Below, in pieces: positions 46,752 to 57,135 of a stretch of DNA of 64,000 nucleotides. Source of the stretch: Chimonanthus salicifolius (Eukaryota; Streptophyta; Magnoliopsida; Laurales; Calycanthaceae); NCBI GenBank assembly GCA_013350335.1, contig CM023539.1, positions 33,218,631-33,282,630 on the forward strand, in the 5' to 3' direction. The notes under the pieces are model-generated. The model did no database searches, was not told the DNA's origin, and saw nothing but the letters and a program-made list of their open reading frames with translations. Position numbers and translations under genes: made by a program. Numbering within the stretch: the stretch's first letter is position 1; each line of letters opens with the position of its first letter.

Positions 46752-47623
46752 CGATGTATAGCTCTAGGCTCTGGGCTGGGTCAGGGTATTACATTCTACC
46801 CCCTAAAAGCAGAGCGGCCCCCGGTTCGACCCACAACACACATATGAATCACACAGGACATGGACCCACACAGTCCGAGTGTTGAACTGAGGCTCTAATA
46901 CCAATTCTATCGACCTACCCCTCCGAGGCATCACCTTTTCAACACCATGAAGTTCAGTATTATATTGTCCCCTTTTGACCCACAAATTGGGAGGAGAGAA
47001 GAGGAGAGAGGGGGGGGGGGGGGGGGGGGTCGTCACGGTTTTCCATTGGGTGTGCACCATCATCTACGCCCAAAACGCCTAGTACTGTATTAAGGGGCAC
47101 CAAACCTTATAAATCCCTTAATTTTCACTCAACTTACAATGTGGGACTCCAATACCCACTCTGGGCCGCCCGACATATCGACCACAGTCGATGTGTTGGA
47201 TGGCGCTCTGCCCATCTGGGCAGGGTATCATAATCACCCCCCCTAAGGCCTCAAGTCGCCCCTGCCTCAACCCACAACACAGAGGAATCACACAGGATAT
47301 GGACCCTCACAGTCTGAGTGTAGAACTAAAGCCTCTAATACCAATTGTAACGACACGCCCCTCTGAGGCGGCGCCGTTTCAACACCACGAGGCTCGCTTT
47401 TGACCCAAAAAGGGGTGGCGGGGGGGGAGGGGGGAGGGGTCCGCACTGTTTTTCATTGGGCCTACACTATCATCAAGGCCCAAAACATGTAGTACTGTAT
47501 TGAGGGGCACCAAGCCTTATAAATCGCTTAATTTTCACCGCAACTTCCAATGTGGGACTTCATCAAGCCGCCACACCGCTCGATACATTGACCCTTGTCG
47601 ATGTGTCTCTGTACCCGACACAT
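46752..47623 (-). mobile_element. TRIM-like tandem array, right part
   Basis: LTR copy 3 ends at 46793 (GGGTATTACA). Internal segment 2 (46794 to about 46905) has a tRNA-Met-like PBS (GCTCTAATACCA, 46892-46903) and, next to copy 3, CTACCCCCTAAAAG, a polypurine tract on the minus strand. Copy 4 runs from about 46906 to 47232. Internal segment 3 (47233-47345) has ACCCCCCCTAAGG and another PBS. Copy 5 starts at 47346 and stops at 47623 against pararetrovirus RT sequence. Copy 4 holds a pure G-run near 47010-47030. Confidence 0.75.
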
Positions 47624-48570
47624 TGGCAAATACAACTTAATGAAAACAATAAATATAAAATAGGTTTTGTAGTACCTTTTGGTCACTATGAATGGAATGT
47701 CATGCCCTTTGGACTAGAAAATGCACCTTTTGAATTTCAAAAAATCATGATTGAAATGTTTAATCCTTTTAGTACTTTTTCTTTAGTTTACATTGACGAT
47801 ATATTAATCTTCTCTGATTCAATAAATCAACATTGGAAGCACTTAGATGTATTTAAAATGATTGTCATTAAAAATGGTTTAGTTTTAAGCCAACGAAAGA
47901 TGAAGTTATTTCAAACTGATACTAACTTCGTTGATTTTAAAATTAAAAATAACACCGTCCAACCAATTAATAGAATTATTGAATTTGCTGATAAATTTCC
48001 TGATGCAATTAGAGATATAAAACAACTAAAAGATTTTTGGGATGTTTGAATTATGTTTCAAATTTCTATAAAGACCTAGCAAAAGACATAAAATCTCTTC
48101 AAAAAAGACTCAAGAAAATCCTGTTGGTTGTAATAATAATCATACAAAAGCAGTTAAAAGAATTAAACACGAAATAAAAGTTTTTCCATGTTTAAATCTT
48201 GTTAATCCTGAAGCTTTCAAAATTGTTCAAATTGATGCGTCTAAAATCGGATATGGTGGTGTCCTACTTCAAAAAGAGAATTAAGATGAAAAAATTGTTA
48301 GATTTATTTATGGAACATTGAATCCTGCTCAAACAAAATACTCTACAATTAAAAAAGAAATACTTGCAATTGTGTTAAGTATTAACATAAAATTCTTGTT
48401 AAGAATTGATTGCAAATCTGCCAAAGAAGTGATTGACAAAAATGTTAAAAATCTGGAAACAAACAAATCTTTGCCAGATGGCAAGCTATCTTAAGTGTAT
48501 TTTATTTCGAAATAAAATTTATTAATGGTATTGATAATTCTCTTGCTGACTTTTTATCTTGAGAATTTCT
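47624..48570 (+). pseudogene. Endogenous pararetrovirus reverse transcriptase and RNase H remnant
   Basis: RT coding starts abruptly at WQIQLNENNKYKIGFV, then GHYEWNVMPFGLENAPFEF and the catalytic VYIDDILIFS (about 47788-47818). MPFGLxNAP, YIDD and the lack of any LTR point to the Caulimoviridae rather than Ty3 elements. The fingers and first palm motif are absent, lost at the TRIM junction. After a stop near 48047, RNase H motifs follow with breaks: IQIDASKIGYGGVLL, YSTIKKEILAIVLSI and DNSLADFLS. Several stops and shifts make it non-functional. Genus is uncertain; the two-ORF layout is compatible with florendoviruses. Confidence 0.85.
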
Positions 48571-48679
48571 GCAAAAGACATCAAAGAAGCTCTAGAGATT
48601 GAACAAGAAATCTTTGATATCTTTACCAAACTCCTGGTAATCTTGTTTGTTGCAATTCTGGCATATTTTGCTCTTAATC

Positions 48680-50250
48680 ATGCAACCTCCTCGTAGGCCT
48701 ATGAGACCTTTTTCTCCATTCCAAAAAGCTAAACAAATAATGGCTAGTATTGACATTTGTCCCAAAACTGCAAAACATAGACCCAGCATTTATGAAAGAC
48801 ATGGTCTTTGGGGATCTCCGTCTCCTACCCAATTCATAAGAAATTCTAATCCTAATTCTCCTCAATCTCCAATTGCTAGACCAAGTTCTTCAACCTTCCA
48901 AATTGTCTTTAACAGATACAATCAAATGGTTTATCCATTACCAAAAGCCTGCTACCCAGACAATTCAACACTTTAAGAAATTATACCTTACTGCTTTGCT
49001 CTTGACCATTATGTTAAAACTGCTTGTTCCTACTCCATCTACCTTGCAATCCTGATTAAAACAGGAAGTTGTGCTCTTGATCATTTTGGAAAAGATAAAA
49101 ATAAGACTCATTATGAAGGATATTATCCTCCAAATGTTGACATCAGATATTCAAAACTGAAAATCTTAAAAGTATTTTTTGAAGAAAATTGGGGTTTTCA
49201 TTTGTATCAACCCAAAACTATTTCAAAATCTGATTTGAATGACAATATCTTTGATTACTGGGATTACATTACTACTTGGAAAAATGTTTTTTTTTACCAA
49301 AATAAAATGTTTTTACACTCTTGGCTTATCCATATTAAAATTGAAAATCTTGAAAAAATACCCATGTGGTGGTTTCCAAAATTCTAGTCTCCATTTGGCT
49401 CTCACAAAGACGTTTTTCCAACAAATGTTCAAAATATTTTCCAAACATATTCTTCGATTGTTAGAAAAGAAAACAAATGTCATGTTGACAAAATTCTTTT
49501 TGATGCAGAAGATTGGATAACAATGCTATTTTATGCATAATTCAACATTCTTTGGATTTGTAAATGGAATTTCGAAAAAAGAATGGATCTTGCTCCTCCT
49601 ATTTAAACAAGAAAAATTAATATTCAAAATTGGGAAAAAATAGATTTTTCTGATATCATTGTCAATGGGATCAATCTCATTTATCCCGAATATTCTGAGA
49701 AATATGTCAATACTACAAAAAGATCCAATCTTAGTTTCGTTGATGCACTTAATGCATCTTCTAATTACTGTCAATACTGCAACAAATGTCAATACTGACT
49801 CCCCTCCGGCTTTAAGCAAATTCCCTCTTCTCCTTTCCTTCTAAGAAAGCTGAAGCACGTCCCTCTTCTTCTACCCCTTTTCATGACATCCTAAAACAAT
49901 CATTGATTACTGTTGCTGAATTACTCAAAATCAAAGAAGATCTGATGAAAAAAGACCTTACTCAAATGGAAAAATCACCTAAAACATCTGCTGAATCTTT
50001 CAGTACTAGAATTCAGAATTTATAGTCTGAAAATGCTTTCACCGCCCTCCAAGTTCTGCCTGACGATGAAATTCAAGAAATTGAAGAAAAATAGAAAAAT
50101 CCATTCGTTAGTGTCAAAACACGAAAAAATAAATAATACTGTATGTCCTACGGTATTAACAAGAAAAAGAAGACCACAGCTGAGCACATCTTCATCTTCG
50201 ATAATGCCATCCTGACAAAGTTGCTTGAAAACAGACAAGATGATTCAATT
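48680..50250 (+). pseudogene. Second ORF of the endogenous pararetrovirus, broken
   Basis: From an ATG at 48680 (MQPPRRPMRPFSPFQKAK) one frame runs past a TAA at 48974 and a TAG near 49385, with coherent sequence on both sides, including ERHGLWGSPSPTQF, KTHYEGYYPPNVDIRY, ENWGFHLYQPKT and KILFDAEDWITM. Further on are a Cys-rich patch NASSNYCQYCNKCQY (about 49755-49797) and a charged, probably coiled-coil stretch (AELLKIKEDLMKKDLTQM). I do not recognise a family. Its place after RNase H and before the tRNA-Met site suggests a separate viral ORF of unknown role. Single old stops in an otherwise readable frame suggest moderate age. Confidence 0.6.
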
Positions 50251-50986
50251 CTGCCTCCCAGTTGTAACTGCTGTCAAGTGTCAACAAGATCCTATCTCTT
50301 CATTTTGGAAGTGTTAATCTAATGCTGCCACTCATCAACATCACTTTAACAAGTGATCCATTCATTGAAGGTTGAAAGTGACTTCTGCCTTAATTTCAAA
50401 GATGCTTCCTCTATTTCCACTATGATGTAACATCTGTTTTTCCACTCTTGTTCTGATGAAAACACCTGTCATCACCTTTTTACTTTTATTTAGATGAGAA
50501 CACCTGTCTTCAGGAATGATTCCAAAAAATTTATAAATTGGAACAAACGATCCTCCTCAATTGGTATCAGAGCCATCACCTCTTCTCTCTTCCTTCCCTC
50601 TACCATCAATATTGTTCTTGTAATCTTGCTTTGAAGAAATAAAGATTTCAATTTTGGCAAATATTCGTGGTATGTCTTAATTTTTTCCTTTTTTTTCTAT
50701 TATTTTAAAAAATTTAAAATCTATATCCCATTAAAGCATTGTCCAATTTTGCAACAAAAAAGGTATTTTGCAATCAGTCTAGTCGTGACAGTAACAACCA
50801 GTACGCGCCTTGTGTTGACCCGTCTCTGTTGCCGTGTTAGGCGTTGTTTTAAGGGTCTAACGTTTTGGTGTTGGAATCTTGGCCTTGTGCCTTGGTGTTG
50901 GATTCATCACTCTCTGAGTGTCTGGTTCATTGACCGATCATCTTGCAAAAATAACTATTTAATTTTGCATATTTGCACAGGAAATA
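50251..50986 (+). other. Pararetrovirus intergenic region with tRNA-Met site
   Basis: Noncoding. TATAAAT is at 50532-50538 and TGGTATCAGAGCC at 50562-50574, the site that primes minus-strand synthesis in plant pararetroviruses. An AATAAA is at about 50638. The TATA is too close to the primer site to be sure that it is the promoter. Confidence 0.65.
50562..50574 (+). promoter_or_regulatory. Primer site for reverse transcription in the pararetrovirus
   Basis: TGGTATCAGAGCC is complementary to the tRNA-iMet 3' end. No LTR is next to it, so a retrotransposon PBS is unlikely. It places the start of the viral genome map here. Confidence 0.75.
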
Positions 50987-51261
50987 ATGAAGAACGCTTT
51001 TAATTTTTTTTTAAAAGAAAAAGAAATTCTACTTCTAGCTCAACATCCTTTTTTCTTTGATTATAAAAGTGTTTATGGTAGTATACCATCTAGCTCTTTC
51101 AATAATGAACTTCAAACATCTATTACAAATCAATTAGTTACAATGGACTTAAAAAATTCTGAACAAATTAATTTTAAAGATGTTGAACAAGCTATTGAAA
51201 AATGGACTATTCCAAAGGTACCTACTGAACAAATATTTTTATGAAGATTTGAAGATAAATC
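50987..51261 (+). pseudogene. Pararetrovirus first ORF, N-terminal piece
   Basis: The ATG at 50987 (MKNAFNFFLKEKEILLLAQ) opens a frame of about 90 codons, ending where solo LTR I is inserted. TSITNQLVTMDLKN and KWTIPKVPTEQIF have no motif I can name alone. Together with 55707-56150 it forms a movement-protein-like region. The target duplication of LTR I, AAATC, is at 51257-51261. Confidence 0.6.
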
Positions 51262-52024
51262 TGTAACGCCCCGCCCTTTTGGACCCCTTTCTTCCCGTAA
51301 AATCAGAGTCTATTTTTTTTTATAACAGAGTAGAGTGATAGAGCGCGGTACGTCACGACGCGAGATAAGTCCGAACTTCTAAAGTCCGACCCTTAACTGA
51401 CCAACCCTATGTGTGCATGGACTCAGTCCATGAGAACGGTTCACACATAGCAATATAAACATGCGGAATAAAATCATAACGTACAGAAACATAATAGAAC
51501 ACAGTTCTATTCCATTCAGATAGCAAAGTACGTCAAGTCATTAATCATCATTATCATAACGTAATTATCCAATAAGACATCCAATCATAGCAAATCCATC
51601 TAAGTTATTACAATCCGAATTCTAGATACTCAAATACAAGCCCGTGAGTATCTTAAACAAAATATAAACTAAAAGCGTTCCGAGCTCCTATGCTTGTCCC
51701 TTTCCTCATTTAGCATTTTCCTTGTTTCCTGCATCATCCACTAAAGGGTAGAAGTAGGGCGTTAGTACAACGCGCCTAGTAGGTATTCCAATTAGGGTTA
51801 ACACATGGGTTAGTACGAAAAAATCCAGATATAATAAATATATCAAATCCAGTATAATAAAACATACCATACTTTCAAAACATTGTATCCAGAACAGTGT
51901 ATGATAATAGAGATCCAATCATACCGATAAAACTAGAAACCTTGCATGATAATAAAGATCATAATCATGCCGATTCAATGCCATGCCATGCTATCATATG
52001 TAATGAGTCCCATCCATCACAAAA

Positions 52025-52445
52025 CATAGTATCCTCTTGATGGAATTCTCATCATCAAGGTATTCTTCCACGAGAGTTTTACGGATGCTCCGACGGAGTG
52101 TGGATCTCCGGATATATAGTATCTTCTTGATGGAATTCTCATCATCAAGGTATCCCCTGATGGAATGCTCATCACCAGGGTCTTCATACATAGTATTCCT
52201 TTTGATGGGATTCTCATCATCAAGGTATTATACATAGTATCCTCTTGATGGAATGCTCATCATCAAGGTATCCCCTGATGGAATGCTCATCACTAGGGTC
52301 TTCATATATAGTATTCCTCTTGATGGGATTCTCATCATCAAGGTATTATACATAGTATCCTCTGGATGGAATTCTCATCATCAAGGTATCCCCCCACGAG
52401 TGTTTTACGGACTCCCCGACGGAGTGTGGGTCCCCGGTTACCTGT
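52025..52445 (-). repeat. Expanded GATGAGAATTCC tandem repeat in LTR I
   Basis: Seven or more copies of a roughly 60-bp unit with CTCTTGATGGAATTCTCATC and ATCAAGGTATC, and only two with the full CGGAGTGTGG block. Other family members have two units, so this LTR expanded one half of the repeat. Confidence 0.85.
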
Positions 52446-53156
52446 CATCCCTCCCATGCCATGCATAAGATGCAAATACCACATGCTATGCAATTATACA
52501 AAATCATAGCTTCTAAAAGCTCATATTTAAAACACATGTTATTTTATCAAATAAACATAGCATATAAAATCACCATTTGAAACATATCCTTTGCAATATA
52601 AAATCATCAAAATAAGATAAAGACAATGTACATAAACCCATGGTTTCAAAGAGGAGGAATCCTACCAAAGACCGCTACATGTCCTTGCGTCTTTCGTCTG
52701 GTAACCACTCACGATCGTAGACACCTTGTGAGGTCCCGTTACCTTATAATATAACAATCAATCAAAACCAAGTCCCACTTGATTTACAATTATTTTAAGT
52801 CCATAAACTAATCCCATGGTTTATCATTTTCAGCCGTTATTACCAAATTACCATTGGTCTAATCTTAATTAAAATTACATTTATTTTAATTAAGTCTATC
52901 CCCATGTCATCCTTGATTCATGGAACCAAACACTCATAGATTATCATTTTCAGCCAATATTACGGAATTGCCATTCATGGCTAACATAACCCATTAATTC
53001 ACTTAATTACAATTATGTCATTATAACTATCTTTCCATTCTTTTCATCCCCCATCCCTTGTTTTGGTAAACCTTTTATTTAAATCATACATAGACCCAAA
53101 CATGGCCCATTTACAAGTTCATAACCGTAACATAAAAATCCCAAGTGCATAAACCA

Positions 53157-54760
53157 AATTTGTGGGGTTTGGCCATACATCATGGCCGAACCTCACCCCT
53201 CTTTGTTTTAGTTTCCTTTTTGCTCATTTATTCTATTAATTACCAAATTGTCATTGTTTCCATCAAACATTTCATTCACTTAATCTTTCACACAAAGGCC
53301 CTAAGTTCACCAAATATTTCCCATTTGTGGGGTTCGGCCATACACCATGGCCGAACCTCACCATATTGATTTTAGTCCCTTTTTTTCAAGTCCTTAAGCC
53401 ATCATCCATCCATGGCTAATTACTTGGTTTACATACTTAATACCAAGTCCCAAAATGATCAACCATGATTTCTTAACTTGGTCCATGGGGTTTGGCCATA
53501 CACCTTGGCCGAACCCTATGGTGTATAATTTCCAATTATGACATTAATAATCCATACTTAGAAAGTTTCCTATTTTAGCATCCAACTTCCATAATTACAA
53601 AATTACCATTCATGGCCAACCTTCCATAAATAGAAGGTTTCCAAATTTAGAATCACCTTCCATTTAATCTAAGTTCCATAATTAGTAAGTTACTAATTTA
53701 ATCTCCACCTTACCATTATTAGATAGTTTCCATAATTAAACTCCACCTTCCATTATTGGATAGTTTCCATAATTAAACTCCACCTTCCATTATTGGATAG
53801 TTTCCATAATTAAACTTCACCTTCCATTTTAATCTCCTCCTTCTACTTTTAGAAACTTTCTAAATAAACAAACTTCCATAAATAAAAAGGTTTCCAAAAA
53901 TAAACCCTAGTGGGGTTCGGCCATACACCATGGCCGAACCTCACTCATGGCAACCAATCCATTCATTCCCCTTTTTAAATCCAATCTTCCTTAATTAGAA
54001 TGTTTCCTAAGTTAGCATCCATGCTTCCATAATTAGAAACTTTCAAAATTAATTAACCATCAATAACCTTCCATGTTAAGATAGTTTCCAAATTTAGCAT
54101 GCAACCTTCCATATTAGGTAGTTTCATATTTAGCATGCATTCCTTCCATAATTAAATCAAAATATGATATCATGAATAACATTTCACCTTCCATGGTGTT
54201 CGGCCATACCCTTGGCCGAACCCTATGGTTCATGATTCCATTTAATCAATCACCATTCGTCTATGGTCTTCCATCATTTAAATCCAATAAAATTATTAAT
54301 ACATCTCCATTTCAAAATTAAAACATAATTAACCTTTCCCATCACTTCAAATCCTTTAAAATTTATTAATAACCTTTCCATGGGGTTCGGCCATGCCACA
54401 TGGCCGAACCCTATGGTTCATCTTATTCCATGGTTTTTCTCCCATAAAATAACCAACCATCTTTCATGGGGTTCGGCCCTTTACCATGGCCGAACCCTAT
54501 GGTTTATCAACCTCTTCTTAAGCCACTTTAAATCCCTTTCAAAACATGCATAATCAGTCCAGGTTTTCAATCCATAAACATAATTAATCAGTCCACATGA
54601 TTCAATGTCTAATAAACCCCAAATTCATAACTATATTTGGTGGAGTTTGGCCACACACCATGGCTGAACCTCACCCCTTTTTTTTCTATTTAAAATTATT
54701 AAAACCCTCTCCCAATCTTCTTCCATGGGGTTCGGCCATACCCCATGGCCGAACCCTATG
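53157..54760 (-). repeat. GGTTCGGCCAT/ATGGCCGAACC hairpin array in LTR I
   Basis: Nine units near 53163, 53333, 53488, 53912, 54198, 54384, 54469, 54641 and 54727. Arms are 11-13 bp and loops 4-6 bases. Between 53560 and 54170 the spacers are filled with degenerate TTTCCATAATTAGAAA-like repeats. Confidence 0.9.
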
Positions 54761-55706
54761 GTTCCTTATCTTAAATAAACAAAAATCATTAGATCACTTA
54801 CCGGTTCTGTGACTCCTTCGGTTTTCCGTCGGTTGGTCTTTCTCTTCTAATCTTCTTCTCCTTCTTGATCTTTTCTTTTGCTGGCTGCCCCTTTTCTTCC
54901 TCTTAGTTTTTTTTGCGTGAATGGGGATTGAGAGAGAGAGAGAGAGATTGGCCTATGGGGTGTTTTCTTATATAAGCTCCCATAGGCCCTCCCTTTCTTA
55001 TTTTTCTTTATCTAAATGGGGAAGGTGCCATGCGCCCCTCCCTTTCTTATTTTAGTAATGCCGTGTGCCCCCTTGCTTAGGTTAGAAATTGCCATTCTTT
55101 TAATTAAGGAGAGACCCTCTTTATTTTATCCAATGCCTTTCCATAATTCAACTCCCAAATCTCTCCATTCCATGCGCATAACCTCAAAGATTTTCTCATA
55201 TCAAATTTGGCCATGCAATCTTCCAAATTATTCGAGATCTTATTTATTTAAAAATCCCCTCAATTTAATCCTAAATATCTTCCTAAGATATTGTAACATA
55301 TTATCATAGATACGAAAAAATCCCAAAAGAATATCTCTATACAAAGCCATGCACAATCTTATTTAAACTTGGACATTTTCTTAAAATATGCAAATCCAAT
55401 TTAATTAGAAAAGTCTCTCTTTAAATTTTCTAGCATATCACCTAGATATGCATATCATTCATGCACATAATCCTAGATTTTTACATCTAAAATTCGGCCA
55501 TGAAATCTTTTATTTAAATTTTAGATATAATGCATCACTAAATTAGTTCAACCCCATTTAATTTTAATAAAACCAATTCTACAATCAATTGGGTCCTAAT
55601 TGGGTCATGGCCCAATTCTTTATCCATATAAGGTCCATAACCAATGTTCACAAGTTAAATGAATTATTTTAAAAAAAATAATTAACTGAAAATCTGAAGT
55701 GTTACA

Positions 55707-56150
55707 AAATCTGATTAAATGATAGATACCATAGAAAAAACATGTGCATCTCAGGATGAAGCTTATCTTTTCCTTTTAGAAAAATAAATAGACTTCGAAG
55801 AAAATACAATTATCTTCACATTGGATTAGTTCAAATTGAAATCAAACCACTTACTACAAAAGGCCTACACATCCACTGTTTAGTTTTGTCAGGGATGCAA
55901 GACACAACAATTTTGACTATTCTCTTTATGAAACTGTAACTTCATATTTTTCTGATGGATATGTTTTATTCAATTGTAGTCTTGATATTCAAATTCCTTT
56001 GTTATCCAGAGAAACAACGATCTGGTTGACCAACAGGTTGATGTCTGCTCCCAAATTCAATAGAGAACCTGACACCTCCTTTTGAAGAGCAACATATGGA
56101 GAATCAGTTCGTCAGTCCGTCGTGGGCGGTTCACCGATTTGTCACATTTA
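55707..56150 (+). pseudogene. Pararetrovirus movement-protein-like piece
   Basis: Beyond solo LTR I the frame goes on as LIDTIEKTCASQDEAYLFLL, then, with a shift, IGLVQIEIKPLTTKGLHIHC. The pattern QI-x-I-KPLT-x-KGL is the signature I associate with movement proteins of the 30K type in Caulimoviridae. Further stops follow and the similarity fades by about 56150, the likely end of viral sequence. The capsid region expected between this and the protease is not found. Confidence 0.65.
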
Positions 56151-56754
56151 TTTTTTAAGAATATTTTGTGCAAATGGTGGAAGGATAAAGTGGGTATTCA
56201 GCTAAATCTTATGTGAGAGAAAAGATAATGCCCGTGGAAGAATTGACACCCTTATTTTCACATCTTAAAATTAAATAATTTCAAATTATATGTAACAAAT
56301 TATATTTAAAAGTTTTAGGCAGACTCTCTTTGAATCACATTATAAATTCAGAGACAATCTAATAACATTGGAAATTAATTTTAGCTGGAACTCTAGAAAG
56401 ATGCTTGCATTTGATAGATATTTTAAAGATTACTTTTCATAAAACATAAGTTTCATTGATTTTAGTGGTTTTTTTTCAAAATACTCAAGAAATGACCCAA
56501 TTCGTTCGCCGAATCAGCATTAAATCTAATTCAGAAATCTTGCTTGGACGCCGGTTGGAACATATTCTTGACCAAATTGCCCCCACTCCATAGATTGCCA
56601 TTCTTTCAATGGCAGAGATGTCCACTTTTCTCATGTTTGTTGATATTTGCCATTAACAATACGGCAGTTCTCACCTTTTTTAATGATGCACCCTTTTCAA
56701 AGTTACTTTTTCTCTTTTTTTTCTCCCTCTCGTTCAAGGCAGCAATTTTCACAT

Positions 56755-57135
56755 TCTTAAAGCACTTTAACGTAAAAAAATACTTTAAAAGAAAAAAAAA
56801 CTATTTAGATAGGTTTCTTCGTGTTAAAGCGTTAATGATGAGCGCTACATCATTACCACTATAACATGAAGATTAACACTTTAATATGAAGCGCTGCATC
56901 ATTAGCGCGTCAATATTAAAAAAAAAATGCTTTTAAATGAAAAAAATGGTTTAACTAAAAAAATGTGCTTTAATATAAAAAAATGTGATTTAACATGGAA
57001 AAAAAATCCTTTAATATAAAAAAAATCTACTTTAACATGAGAAAAAACACTTTAATATGAAAAAGTTCTTTAACATAAAAGAATATTTTAAAATGGAAAA
57101 AAAAATACTTTAACATAAAAAAAGTTAAAGGTTTC
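56755..57135 (+). repeat. Degenerate tandem repeat of CTTTAAYATGAAAAAA
   Basis: Roughly 18-20 imperfect units of about 17-22 bp, with A-runs of variable length. The A-run length variation suggests slippage. Confidence 0.75.

Larger units (their letters stand above)
51262..55706 (-). repeat. Solo LTR I (4445 bp), target duplication AAATC
   Basis: On the plus strand it opens TGTAACGCCCCG and ends GAAGTGTTACA, flanked by AAATC at 51257-51261 and 55707-55711. The end stem-loop (51351-51415) is at the left, so it reads leftward. A TATA-like CTTATATAAG is at 54968-54977, followed by a (GA)n/(CT)n run near 54930-54946. Then come nine GGTTCGGCCAT hairpins, the CCTACC hairpin (52654-52666) and a tandem repeat. 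It is the longest LTR in the window and otherwise shares the element B family plan. Confidence 0.94.

Noticed and set aside
47624..50250. A functional virus genome
   Set aside because: Large insertions, missing capsid and N-terminal RT, a His in place of the protease Asp and many stops show an old, inactive copy.
54597..55309. Short ORFs around the TATA-like site of LTR I as a host gene
   Set aside because: They lie in the promoter/leader part of a solo LTR with exact target duplication and show no protein motif.
56544..56864. 106-codon ORF with hydrophobic stretches
   Set aside because: Low-complexity and overlapping a degenerate A-rich repeat; no supporting motif.
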